Virus record (IMG/VR): IMGVR_UViG_3300042881_003381
Span: 1 to 20,621 of that record
Length of the DNA stretch: 20,621 nt
Reading direction: 5' to 3' (one strand)
Source: a virus
The notes below the pieces were generated by a model. The model saw only the letters and a program-made list of their open reading frames with translations, did no database searches and was not told where the DNA came from. How positions within the stretch are numbered: the stretch's first letter is position 1; every line of letters begins with the position of its first letter. The position numbers were made by a program, and so were the translations under genes. Shown piece after piece: positions 1 through 5,265 of this stretch.

Positions 1-541
1 ACAGGAATATCCGCATCTTGGTTCCCTTGTAGAGCGTACACACAGCACCCCAGCTGGCACCAAAGCAATCCATCTGTGCCTGGAGCTGCACCGGGCCGCG
101 ATAAAGCGGTGGAGCGTCCTCTACGTCAGCTGCGGTCAGCTTGGCCTCCATGATCCCAACGCCATCGAGCTTGATGCTGGGCTGGCCCATGACGTAAATG
201 CCCAGGTCTGGATTGCTCTCGATCACCAGGCCGCGACCATCAGCTGTGCCATCGAGCGAACACGCAAGCTTGAGCAGCTTGTGGCAATAGGGCTCCGAGT
301 GATCCAGCTCCAGGTTATCGAGACCCAGCCTCTCAGCTGCGCGAATCAGAATGCGACCCTCAAAATCGTTGCCCCAGGTCATCGATTCGTTGGTGATGTC
401 CTCGCGCTCCAGGCCATCGATGGCCCGAATGCAGGTCTGTAGGCTGTCGTTGGGTGTGGAGTAGTCAGAGATGCCCAGGATGGCAGGCAGCATTGATGCG
501 CTGGCCTGATCGTCGGGTGTAACTTTTCCATAGCTTTTCAT
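1..541 (-). CDS. YqaJ/lambda-exonuclease-like recombination nuclease (partial, 3' end beyond window)
   Basis: Reading leftward from the ATG at 541 gives 180 codons with no stop before the window edge, so the C-terminus is missing. Seen: WGNDFEGR near residue 56-63 (Glu61), SLDGTADG around Asp97, MEAKL with Glu132 and Lys134, and QLQAQMDCF at 152-160. This E...D...ExK followed by a Q-x-Q helix is the active-site pattern of YqaJ-type PD-(D/E)XK exonucleases, which degrade one strand at DNA ends to feed a single-strand annealing protein. The start is fixed by an AAAGGAAAA ribosome site and an ATGA overlap with the stop of the upstream HTH gene. A RecT/Bet/Erf-type partner would be expected further left but is out of view. 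The family call rests on motifs read by eye. Confidence 0.8.
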   Translation of the reverse strand, partial: MKSYGKVTPDDQASASMLPAILGISDYSTPNDSLQTCIRAIDGLEREDITNESMTWGNDFEGRILIRAAERLGLDNLELDHSEPYCHKLLKLACSLDGTADGRGLVIESNPDLGIYVMGQPSIKLDGVGIMEAKLTAADVEDAPPLYRGPVQLQAQMDCFGASWGAVCTLYKGTKMRIFL

Positions 542-750
542 TTTGTTTTCCTTTTTGCTTTGATTAGTCGATAGCTCGCGTAACGCTTGCCGTTGGTGTA
601 AATCATTGTGGTGTGGATGTTGTGGCCAACCTCTCGCAGCTCCGCGATCCGCGCTGCCAGGCGAAAGCATTGGCACCCGGCCAACGCAGCGATAGGCGTA
701 ACGTGAGCTCCGCGTTGCAACTCCTCTAAGATCCATGCGTTCTGGTTCAT
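538..750 (-). CDS. HTH_39-type helix-turn-helix protein, 70 aa
   Basis: A small basic protein. The stretch THVTPIAAL-like start, then GCQCFRLAARIAELREVG, matches what I know of the HTH_39 domain (PF14090): a leucine/alanine-rich helix, a C-x-R-L-A-A-R-I-x-E-L-R recognition helix, then a beta wing ending in Y-A-S-Y-R-L. Such proteins are common in phage early operons and are presumed DNA binders; no specific target is known to me. A GAGAGG ribosome site lies before the ATG. Its stop overlaps the start of the YqaJ-like gene (ATGA), so the two are probably translationally coupled. It is a candidate regulator of its own operon or an accessory factor of the recombination genes; that is inference. 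Confidence 0.75.
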   Translation of the reverse strand: MNQNAWILEELQRGAHVTPIAALAGCQCFRLAARIAELREVGHNIHTTMIYTNGKRYASYRLIKAKRKTK

Positions 751-762
751 AGGGTGAGCCTC

Positions 763-927
763 TCAGATAAATGCAACGATTAAAAAGAGCGCGGCCAGAG
801 CAAATGCGCCTGCTGCCTTGAGCCAGCCTGGCTCATCAACCTCGGCTGGCTCCACCGGCAACATATCTCGCCAGCTCTTGGCGTGGTTGAGCCTGGGGTC
901 AATCATGGGGTCATACTTTCTCTTCAT
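763..927 (-). CDS. 54-aa protein with a C-terminal membrane segment, unknown function
   Basis: ATG at 927 is preceded by a strong GAGGAG ribosome site; the frame ends in TGA at 763. The N-terminal 35 residues are polar and charged (MKRKYDPMIDPRL, then a PVEPAEVDEPGW stretch). The last ~17 residues (AAGAFALAALFLIVAFI) form one hydrophobic helix ending at the stop, as in a tail-anchored protein with the N-terminus in the cytoplasm. It lies between the serine recombinase (17 nt upstream) and the HTH_39 gene (12 nt downstream), whose ribosome site overlaps its last codons. The family is not recognised. Its good start signals and tight spacing support a real gene. Confidence 0.6.
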   Translation of the reverse strand: MKRKYDPMIDPRLNHAKSWRDMLPVEPAEVDEPGWLKAAGAFALAALFLIVAFI

Positions 928-944
928 CTTTACTCTCCTCGGGG

Positions 945-1601
945 TTAAGCAGCTAGACGCTGCAATAGGTTTGATACCTGGGACGGTGACCAGGTAGTGC
1001 CGCCACGGGCGGTCTGCACGCTCTCGGCCTGGAGCTGCTTGGCGATTGCACGCAGGGATGCCGCACCCATCTTGGCCACGATTGCGCGAACAATCGGTGC
1101 CACGGTGGCTGCGTACTCATCAGCTGCTGCGGCCATGACTGCGCCACCAGCTGCTGGGTTGGGTGAGCCCAGCTTTTCGCCACGGGCCTTTTTAGCTGCT
1201 AGAGCGTCTTTGGTACGCACGCTGATTAGCCTGCGCTCAAACTCAGCAAAGCCACCGAGCATATTGAGCATCAAACGCCCGGTGGGTGATTCGTTGATCT
1301 CGGGCAAGTCAACAAAGCGCACCTTGATGCCGCTGTTGACGATGTTAAGAATCTTCTCAGCATCACGAGCCAGGCGATCAAGCTTGGCCACAATTAAAGT
1401 GGCTTTGAATTTCTTGCAGTCAGCCAAAGCTTTCTTTAGCTCTGGCCGATCATTCTTGGCACCGGATTCAACCTCGATGTAAGAAACATCTGGCTCGGCA
1501 CCGAGGAAGTTTTTAACTGATTCTTGCTGTGCCTCAAGGCCAAGGCCAGAGCGGCCCTGGCGGTCTGTGGATACGCGGTAGTACGCAACGTAGTTGGCCA
1601 T
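945..1601 (-). CDS. Small serine recombinase (resolvase/invertase family), 218 aa
   Basis: The N-terminal catalytic domain is clear: YYRVSTDRQ with the nucleophile Ser11 and Arg9, KLDRLARD at 73-80 with active-site arginines, and GGFAEFERRL around 116-125 leading into the dimer helix E. The linker KKARGEKLGSP (137-147) is typical of resolvases. The C-terminal region 182-216 (SLRAIAKQLQ...WSPSQVSNLL) is a helix-turn-helix DNA-binding domain. At 218 aa it has the size of Tn3-type resolvases and invertases, not of the ~450-600 aa large serine integrases. It would cut and rejoin DNA at a paired site through a covalent phosphoserine. The ATG at 1601 lies 2 nt past the stop of the preceding gene and has AGGGG upstream. 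Integration, dimer resolution or inversion cannot be told apart from sequence alone. Confidence 0.88.
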   Translation of the reverse strand: MANYVAYYRVSTDRQGRSGLGLEAQQESVKNFLGAEPDVSYIEVESGAKNDRPELKKALADCKKFKATLIVAKLDRLARDAEKILNIVNSGIKVRFVDLPEINESPTGRLMLNMLGGFAEFERRLISVRTKDALAAKKARGEKLGSPNPAAGGAVMAAAADEYAATVAPIVRAIVAKMGAASLRAIAKQLQAESVQTARGGTTWSPSQVSNLLQRLAA

Positions 1602-1603
1602 GA

Positions 1604-1915
1604 TTAAACCCCTGCCCGAATAGCTGCAAGAATCTCTGCGTCCCGTGCGCGTAATTGTTCCATTTTGCGCTCACGGGCAATCTGACGCATTGCCCATGCA
1701 ACTGCGTGAACTTGAGCGTCAGCGTAGGTTTTAAACTGGTGATGGCGCGTGCTGCCTTTGCCCCAAGCGCGGCTCTTGCCGAGTGAGCGGCCATCTGGCC
1801 AGACGGTGATTGTGTACTGGTAGTCAAGGCTGTTGCCGCGATCTGGCATTCCATCTGCGCGGAGCCTAACAATCGTCATGCCGTCAAAATTAAATGTCTC
1901 TTTAAATTCAATCAT
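1604..1915 (-). CDS. Hypothetical protein, 103 aa, first gene of the leftward operon
   Basis: The family is not recognised. The start at 1915 is preferred over a possible start at 1978 because AGGAGA lies at the right distance before it and because 1978 would fall inside the promoter region. The N-terminal half looks beta-rich (FKETFNFDGMTIVRLRADG, then YQYTITVWPDG), the C-terminal half is a long charged helix (AVAWAMRQIARERKMEQL). It is the first gene after the candidate leftward promoter and ends 2 nt before the recombinase start. A role as an accessory or regulator of the operon is possible but not shown. Confidence 0.6.
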   Translation of the reverse strand: MIEFKETFNFDGMTIVRLRADGMPDRGNSLDYQYTITVWPDGRSLGKSRAWGKGSTRHHQFKTYADAQVHAVAWAMRQIARERKMEQLRARDAEILAAIRAGV

Positions 1916-1968
1916 TTTCAATCTCCTAGTTGGTAGTTGACGGACACAGATATCTGCGCCCAGGTGAG

Positions 1969-1998
1969 ATAAGAACACATGAGATATCTGCTTGTCAA
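1969..1998 (-). promoter_or_regulatory. Candidate leftward sigma70-type promoter
   Basis: Read on the minus strand: TTGACA at 1998-1993 (perfect -35), an 18-nt spacer, then TCTTAT at 1974-1969 (4 of 6 match to TATAAT). The palindrome AGATATCT (1982-1989) sits inside the spacer, so a protein bound there would block polymerase. Transcription would start near 1962, leaving a leader of roughly 45 nt before the 103-aa gene. Read by eye, without scoring. Confidence 0.5.
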
Positions 1999-2005
1999 CA
2001 CCCTA

Positions 2006-2033
2006 TTGCAAAAAAGATATCCACAGGTATATC
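2006..2033 (+). promoter_or_regulatory. Candidate rightward promoter
   Basis: TTGCAA (2006-2011), a 16-nt spacer and TATATC (2028-2033) give a weak sigma70-like promoter facing the replication operon. The third AGATATC motif (2015-2021) lies in its spacer, mirroring the leftward promoter. The match to consensus is only 4 of 6 in each box; TTGTCA at 1992-1997 is another possible -35 box but has no good -10. Confidence 0.32.
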
Positions 2034-2060
2034 CTTACGCCTATTTAACCGGGGGGATAT

Positions 2061-2258
2061 ATGGCAACAACAGAGTTTTCTGGGTTCTACTTTCGCCTGC
2101 GCCCACAGGCCAGGCACCTGCTGGCAGCTGCTAGCAAGAAGTTAAAGAAGGATCGCACGGCTATCTTGCATGAGCTCATCGAGACCCACCTGGCCGAGCA
2201 CCTGGAGGTGGACAACCGCATAGATGCCCTGATCGCCAATCAGCCAGATATCCAATGA
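2061..2258 (+). CDS. 65-aa putative ribbon-helix-helix-like DNA-binding protein
   Basis: First gene of the rightward operon. Pattern: a short strand-like stretch (FSGFYFRLRPQ), then two helices (ARHLLAAASKKL and RTAILHELIETHLAEHL) with a KKDR turn between them. This is the strand-helix-turn-helix order and length of Arc/CopG-type ribbon-helix-helix proteins, but no diagnostic residue proves it. The ATG follows a GGGGGG tract that may serve as ribosome site. Its stop overlaps the next start (ATGA). Position beside the operator-like repeats makes it a candidate regulator of the divergent region; this is inference. Confidence 0.6.
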   Translation: MATTEFSGFYFRLRPQARHLLAAASKKLKKDRTAILHELIETHLAEHLEVDNRIDALIANQPDIQ

Positions 2259-2611
2259 ATGGCCGGGGCAGGCGTAACAAGGGCGCGACAGGCGAGCGCG
2301 AGCTAGCTGCGCTACTGACTGAGCAGCTAGGGTTTGAGGTCAAGCGCAAGCTTGGCCAGGCGAGAGACGGTGGCCATGACATCGAGGTTGGCCGGTTTTG
2401 CATCGAGGTCAAACGCCAGGAGCGGTTGGCCATCGAGGATTGGTGCCGCCAGGTGGAGCTCTCGGTTACCACCAGCTCACAAATCGATTCTGAGGGCTCT
2501 ATTGGCTCGCCTGTGCCTGTGGTGATCTTCAGACGCTCTGGGCAACCCTGGAGGGCTGTGGTGCCTCTGGATTGGTTCTGTAAGGCCGTGAGGGAGGATC
2601 TCAATGCCTAA
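2255..2611 (+). CDS. Holliday-junction-resolvase-like PD-(D/E)XK nuclease, 118 aa
   Basis: The basic N-terminus leads into KGATGERELAALLTEQLGF (Glu14/Glu16), then RKLGQARDGGHDIEV with Asp42 and FCIEVKRQE with Glu51-x-Lys53. An early Glu helix, GHD and ExK in a 110-120 aa protein is the layout of Hjc-like resolvases and related phage nucleases. It probably cleaves branched DNA made during recombination or replication, clearing it before packaging. The start overlaps the stop of the upstream gene by ATGA. A different specificity within the PD-(D/E)XK fold is possible. Confidence 0.72.
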   Translation: MNGRGRRNKGATGERELAALLTEQLGFEVKRKLGQARDGGHDIEVGRFCIEVKRQERLAIEDWCRQVELSVTTSSQIDSEGSIGSPVPVVIFRRSGQPWRAVVPLDWFCKAVREDLNA

Positions 2612-2804
2612 CGAGCTATACCAGCACGTTACCAAACGGGAAGAGGAACTACTTGGAACCAGGTGGTGCTCGCATTGCAGGCACCGAAGACAAGCAGCGG
2701 GGGGAATATGGAAACTATTGAACCAGGGCAAGAACCGAAGGTGGCAATGTGCGACCTGCGTGGAGAACCAGAGAAGTCGAGCTGTGCCGACTGCAAGAAC
2801 GTAA
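2604..2804 (+). CDS. 66-aa zinc-ribbon-like protein
   Basis: The protein carries two CxxC pairs, Cys22-Cys25 (WCSHCR) and Cys49-Cys52 (CATC), about 24 residues apart, which could hold one zinc ion. GGGAGGA lies before the ATG, and the start overlaps the end of the nuclease gene by 8 nt. The exact function is not recognised; such small Cys-rich proteins are frequent beside phage replication genes. Its last ~97 nt overlap the next gene in another frame, and its own frame stays open after the TAA at 2802-2804 up to 3155. Confidence 0.62.
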   Translation: MPNELYQHVTKREEELLGTRWCSHCRHRRQAAGGIWKLLNQGKNRRWQCATCVENQRSRAVPTART

Positions 2805-2893
2805 GCTTTCGGGGATGGTTTCTGTGGTGTCGGTTCTTTGATAAGCCAACGACAGGGAGGGTCAACGGATGTTCCGCATACCACCCAGAGTGA
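2708..2893 (+). CDS. 61-aa Cys-rich protein, unknown function
   Basis: Five cysteines (15, 26, 29, 41, 55) include CADC at 26-29 and end in NGCSAYHPE, a pattern of small phage proteins with C-x2-C, C and final GC. It probably binds zinc; the function is not recognised. ATG 2708 has a GGGGGG tract close by; ATG 2747 (48-aa product) has AAGGTGG at better spacing and may be the real start. The part after 2804 is the more convincing coding stretch. Confidence 0.5.
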   Translation: METIEPGQEPKVAMCDLRGEPEKSSCADCKNVSFRGWFLWCRFFDKPTTGRVNGCSAYHPE

Positions 2894-3155
2894 TGAGCTA
2901 CGCTGCCGGTCTTGCGGCTGTGTGCACCCTGATAGTCGGTTGGTCAATCTGTCTTACGGTGGCTCTGTTGGGAATTATTCTGAGAGGTATTACCTGCACG
3001 GCGAGGCTGCGTGGGTACTCAAGAGATATCGCACCAAGAAGACCCGCCTGGCTTACCTCGATGCTGTGGAAGAGAAAAGGGGGCGAACCGCCCGAGTGGC
3101 GTTACGGGAAGAGATGATGAGGATATGGGAACACAAACAAACACAGCGCAAGTGA
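2838..3155 (+). CDS. Up to 105-aa protein with one CxxC pair and a helical basic C-terminus; start uncertain
   Basis: The frame has no ATG before 3114, so a TTG (2838) or GTG (2922) start is needed. Seen: CRSCGC, then YSERYYLHGEAAWVLKRY and RLAYLDAVEEKRGRTA..LREEMM, which reads as a natural charged helical protein. An overlapping frame, 2869-3117, has an ATG and a better ribosome site (AGGGAGG) but translates to a hydrophobic stretch followed by an Arg/Pro-rich tail, so I judge it the less likely gene. The last 31 nt overlap the replication-initiator-like gene. Function unknown. Confidence 0.5.
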   Translation: MISQRQGGSTDVPHTTQSDELRCRSCGCVHPDSRLVNLSYGGSVGNYSERYYLHGEAAWVLKRYRTKKTRLAYLDAVEEKRGRTARVALREEMMRIWEHKQTQRK

Positions 3156-4048
3156 TCGAGTTCAAGCTGCCCAAGCGGCCCAAGATAATTGAGAAGCAGG
3201 CACCGCCTGACCAACGTAAGTTCGCCGTGGTACCGATGCGAGCTGCGTTGGATACGGAGCTCCACGGTTTCTCGGTCAAGGTGCTGGTGCTGCTCTGCTC
3301 ATACGCCAACAGAGCTGGGATAACCTGGGTTGGCCAGCAGAGGATTGCCGAGCACCTGGGAGTGGCCAAGCAGCAGGTAGCGAGAGCTATGAAGCAGCTG
3401 CGAGACCGTGGCCACATCGAAGTGATGAGTAAGGGATTCAGGGGCGAGCGAGCTAACACGACCAGGGTGATCTACGACACGGAGATCAAGGCAGAGGATG
3501 CGATAGCTATCACCAGCGGACAGGAAGACACCAGGCCACCGCACCAGATCAAGCAAGAGACAGCGCAGGCCACCGAGCCTGAGTTCACAGAGGAACAGAT
3601 GGCAGCTAACCGAAAGAGACTCAGAGAGATGCTCGGAGGGCTAGCTGGCAGAGATGGGTTTCACTACAACAAACCAGAAAGGATTGGAGATATCGTGGCT
3701 AGGAAACTGAAGGCAAAACCAACACCAAAGACACCTCACATAGACAACACACAGGTTGTCAATGAAGAGGCTCTCATAGACAACATCATAGACAACACAG
3801 GTGTTGTCCAAACACAGAAAAACATAGGTTATGAAGAGGTATTAAGGTTATATGAAGATATAAGTAAACATAGGTTTTCTAATGTTAGGACAACACGGAT
3901 CGATGAGGTTGACCTGCGCTGCGCTGCGATCATGTGCGAGGTAGGGGTCAGCCGGGAGAAGTTCATCGATGCCTGCCAGACCATGCCGGTATGCCTACGG
4001 TTGTCTGAGGTCTGTGAGCAATTGGCAGGGGAGGCTACAGGATTCTGA
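3125..4048 (+). CDS. Winged-helix replication-initiator-like protein, 307 aa
   Basis: Residues ~30-105 (FAVVPMRAALDTEL, then GITWVGQQRIAEHLGVAKQQ and MKQLRDRGHIEV) form a winged helix-turn-helix like those of phage and plasmid initiators and of other phage replication proteins. The middle (~105-250) is polar linker. The C-terminal ~55 residues (VDLRCAAIMCEVGVSREKFIDAC) are helical and might contact a helicase or loader; that is inference. The start at 3125 (MGTQTNTAQ) is preferred over a GTG at 3011 because the upstream codons belong to another gene. The linker contains IDNTQVV, IDN and IDNTGVV, encoded by repeats and palindromes that resemble an origin. This mirrors lambda, whose origin lies inside gene O. 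A plain transcription factor is the alternative. Confidence 0.65.
   Translation: MGTQTNTAQVIEFKLPKRPKIIEKQAPPDQRKFAVVPMRAALDTELHGFSVKVLVLLCSYANRAGITWVGQQRIAEHLGVAKQQVARAMKQLRDRGHIEVMSKGFRGERANTTRVIYDTEIKAEDAIAITSGQEDTRPPHQIKQETAQATEPEFTEEQMAANRKRLREMLGGLAGRDGFHYNKPERIGDIVARKLKAKPTPKTPHIDNTQVVNEEALIDNIIDNTGVVQTQKNIGYEEVLRLYEDISKHRFSNVRTTRIDEVDLRCAAIMCEVGVSREKFIDACQTMPVCLRLSEVCEQLAGEATGF
3739..3890. other. Candidate replication origin inside the initiator gene
   Basis: CATAGACAACA occurs three times, at 3739-3749, 3775-3785 and 3787-3797, with start spacings of 36 and 12 bp. The first and third belong to palindromes: GACAAC/GTTGTC at 3743-3760 and GACAACAC-AG-GTGTTGTC at 3791-3808 (8-bp perfect arms). 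A second repeat pair, AACATAGGTT, is at 3821-3830 and 3867-3876, and ATGAAGAGG at 3762-3770 and 3831-3839. The stretch 3811-3890 is about 72% A+T by hand count (58 of 80), unlike the surroundings. Binding sites beside an AT-rich tract is the architecture of iteron origins. Confidence 0.5.
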
Positions 4049-4339
4049 TGCCTCTAGGACGCGATTACAGCCCCGCTGTTGGCTCCGTATAGGTGAGTGG
4101 CTACCCTTGCTTACCCGAGGTAGCGCAGAGCCTCCTAGAGCCCGCTATGCGATTCCGTACAAAGGCATACGTTCCTATGCATCTGGACACCGGTGGGAGG
4201 GGTGGCCAGGGAGATTCGGTGTGGCCCGGCAGAGGCACCCATGCTCCCCCCCACCCCAGACGTATGTCCGGGGGTGCAACCCTCAAATTTTCCCCATATT
4301 TTCATGGCACAGGTTTTTGACTTTACTTGGAGGAGATGT
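4049..4339. other. Gene-free structured gap between early and late genes
   Basis: No convincing gene is seen; frames across it translate to Pro/Gly/Arg-rich, unnatural sequence. It holds CTCTAGGA (4052-4059) facing TCCTAGAG (4133-4140), a nested GCTACC/GGTAGC pair (4100-4105, 4119-4124), GCATA/TATGC pairs near 4163-4180, a run of seven C, and a hairpin CACCCC-A-GAC-GTAT-GTC-CG-GGGGTG (4252-4276). It could be a structured RNA leader, the terminator of the early operon, or a packaging site (cos or pac), since it lies ahead of the terminase genes. No clear sigma70 promoter was found in it. Confidence 0.45.
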
Positions 4340-4498
4340 ATGACGATGGAAGATATCTTGCGTGACTTTGTGTTGCAATTGCTACGCAGAGGATTTACCG
4401 TGGCACAGATTGCAGAGGCTTTGGCAGCTCAGAAGATAGCTCTGATGCAAGCTGACGAATACCTGGCTGCAATCAAAGAATCAGACTTACAACCTTGA
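4340..4498 (+). CDS. 52-aa helical protein, unknown function
   Basis: The ATG at 4340 follows a strong TTGGAGGAGATGT ribosome site. The protein is two to three helices: DILRDFVLQLLRRG, then TVAQIAEALAAQKIAL and ADEYLAAIK. The segment RGFTVAQIAEALA is compatible with a helix-turn-helix, but nothing more specific can be said. It is the first gene after the structured gap, 12 nt before the SSB-tail gene. A reading from 4193 would extend it into sequence that does not look coding. Confidence 0.6.
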   Translation: MTMEDILRDFVLQLLRRGFTVAQIAEALAAQKIALMQADEYLAAIKESDLQP

Positions 4499-4510
4499 GG
4501 AGATATACAC
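4498..4510 (+). promoter_or_regulatory. Strong ribosome site resembling the T7 gene 10 leader
   Basis: GAGGAGATATACAC precedes the ATG at 4511. The core GGAGATATACA is the same as in the phage T7 gene 10 translation start, one of the strongest known. It predicts heavy translation of the SSB-tail protein. Confidence 0.55.
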
Positions 4511-4807
4511 ATGGCGTATGAACCAAAACCTGGTCAGGGGTCTGCCTGGCCAAACGAGAAGAAGATTGAAGATTGGCACGCAGACTTTACTGGAAAGATA
4601 GTGCTGCCAGATGGCAAGACACATTGGCTGGAGGTCTACCCCAAGAACTCGGATGGGAAGACCTGGTATCAGGTGAAGATTCGCAAGGAGGTGGTGTCCA
4701 AAGGTGATTCCTACTCCGCAGCTCACAAACCTTTCCCGGCCCAGGACAACCACAACAAAGCCAAGGCCAACGGGTTTGTGGATCTCGATGAAGATATTCC
4801 GTTCTGA
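4511..4807 (+). CDS. 98-aa protein with an SSB-type acidic C-terminal tip
   Basis: The N-terminal part (KPGQGSAWPNEKK, then DFTGKIVLPDGKTHWLEVY and WYQVKIRKEV) resembles small phage proteins with a beta-barrel-like core that often begin with a GSxWxNEKK-like motif. The last residues, DLDEDIPF (91-98), match the acidic-hydrophobic tip (DDDIPF) by which bacterial SSB recruits repair and replication enzymes. A single-strand-DNA-binding role, or recruitment of SSB partners, is therefore likely but not proven, because no canonical SSB OB-fold could be recognised. Its stop overlaps the TerS start (TGATG). Confidence 0.6.
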   Translation: MAYEPKPGQGSAWPNEKKIEDWHADFTGKIVLPDGKTHWLEVYPKNSDGKTWYQVKIRKEVVSKGDSYSAAHKPFPAQDNHNKAKANGFVDLDEDIPF

Positions 4808-5265
4808 TGGCCAGACCTAAGTCGCGTATATCCGAGCAAGTACCCAGCCTCAAGAACTGGGGCGGGGTGCGCTCGATCTCCAGGCGCATGGAGAGGTCTG
4901 CCACCATCATAGAAAATCGAGAGGCCATTGCGTTTTCCTTGCTGTGCATGGCCAACACGAAGATCACAGATATCCTAACTTGGGACGAGGACGGAAATGT
5001 CAAGGTTAAATCGGCAAGTCAAATTCCTGACCACGCCTTGCAGGCAATCAAAAATATCAGGGTCAAGCGTGAGAAGGATGGTTCGCAGACGCTGGACGTT
5101 GAACTCTACGACAAAGTTGGCGTGCTCCGTTTACTTGCTAAAGCGTCTGGACTGCTGGATAGCCCGGACGATGGATCAGATAAACCGTCAGTAATCGGAA
5201 TCAACGTCCAGGCCCCAGAACCCATCGATGTGGAGGTGAAAGATGAAACAAGATTGGATCAATAG
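4807..5265 (+). CDS. terS: Terminase small subunit
   Basis: Role: recognises the packaging site on concatemeric DNA and brings the large subunit to it. The middle of the 152-aa protein reads MANTKITDILTWDEDGNVK, then SASQIPDHALQAIKNI, and ELYDKVGVLRLLAKASGLL. This K-I-T-D-x-L-x-W-D-x-x-G followed by Y-D-K-x-x-x-L-x-L-L-A-K is the signature of a common phage small-terminase family (Terminase_2-like). It lies directly before TerL, separated only by a tiny membrane gene, and begins at a TGATG overlap with the preceding stop. The acidic C-terminus may contact TerL. Confidence 0.82.
   Translation: MARPKSRISEQVPSLKNWGGVRSISRRMERSATIIENREAIAFSLLCMANTKITDILTWDEDGNVKVKSASQIPDHALQAIKNIRVKREKDGSQTLDVELYDKVGVLRLLAKASGLLDSPDDGSDKPSVIGINVQAPEPIDVEVKDETRLDQ

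Larger units (their letters stand above)
1916..2060. promoter_or_regulatory. Divergent control region with three AGATATC motifs
   Basis: This 145-nt gap separates the leftward recombination operon from the rightward replication operon. It holds AGATATC at 1948-1954, 1982-1988 and 2015-2021, that is, spaced 34 and 33 bp. The first is the core of the 10-bp palindrome CAGATATCTG (1947-1956), the second of AGATATCT (1982-1989); the first two share AGATATCTGC as a 10-bp direct repeat. The layout fits operator sites for a dimeric regulator placed over two opposed promoters. An alternative is a multi-site recombination locus for the nearby serine recombinase, since resolvase res sites also have three subsites in a divergent promoter region. 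Confidence 0.6.

Noticed and set aside
997-1482. 161-codon open frame on the plus strand
   Set aside because: Antisense to the clearly identified serine recombinase; composition is Ala/Ser/Arg-rich and unstructured.
2869-3117. 82-aa frame with ATG and strong AGGGAGG ribosome site, encoding a hydrophobic stretch
   Set aside because: The overlapping frame 2838-3155 reads as a more natural charged helical protein, while this one ends in an Arg/Pro-rich tail typical of an out-of-frame translation. Kept as a note because it cannot be excluded.
3739-3808. CRISPR-like short repeats
   Set aside because: Only three 11-bp repeats with 1-25 bp between them, within a coding frame and partly palindromic; this fits iterons, not a CRISPR array.
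4050-4140. tRNA-like fold suggested by paired arms
   Set aside because: No T-arm (GTTCRA) or anticodon-loop pattern and no CCA-type acceptor end could be placed.
4093-4320. Open frames across the early/late gap
   Set aside because: Products are Pro/Gly/Arg-rich with no ribosome site, and the stretch is dominated by inverted repeats.
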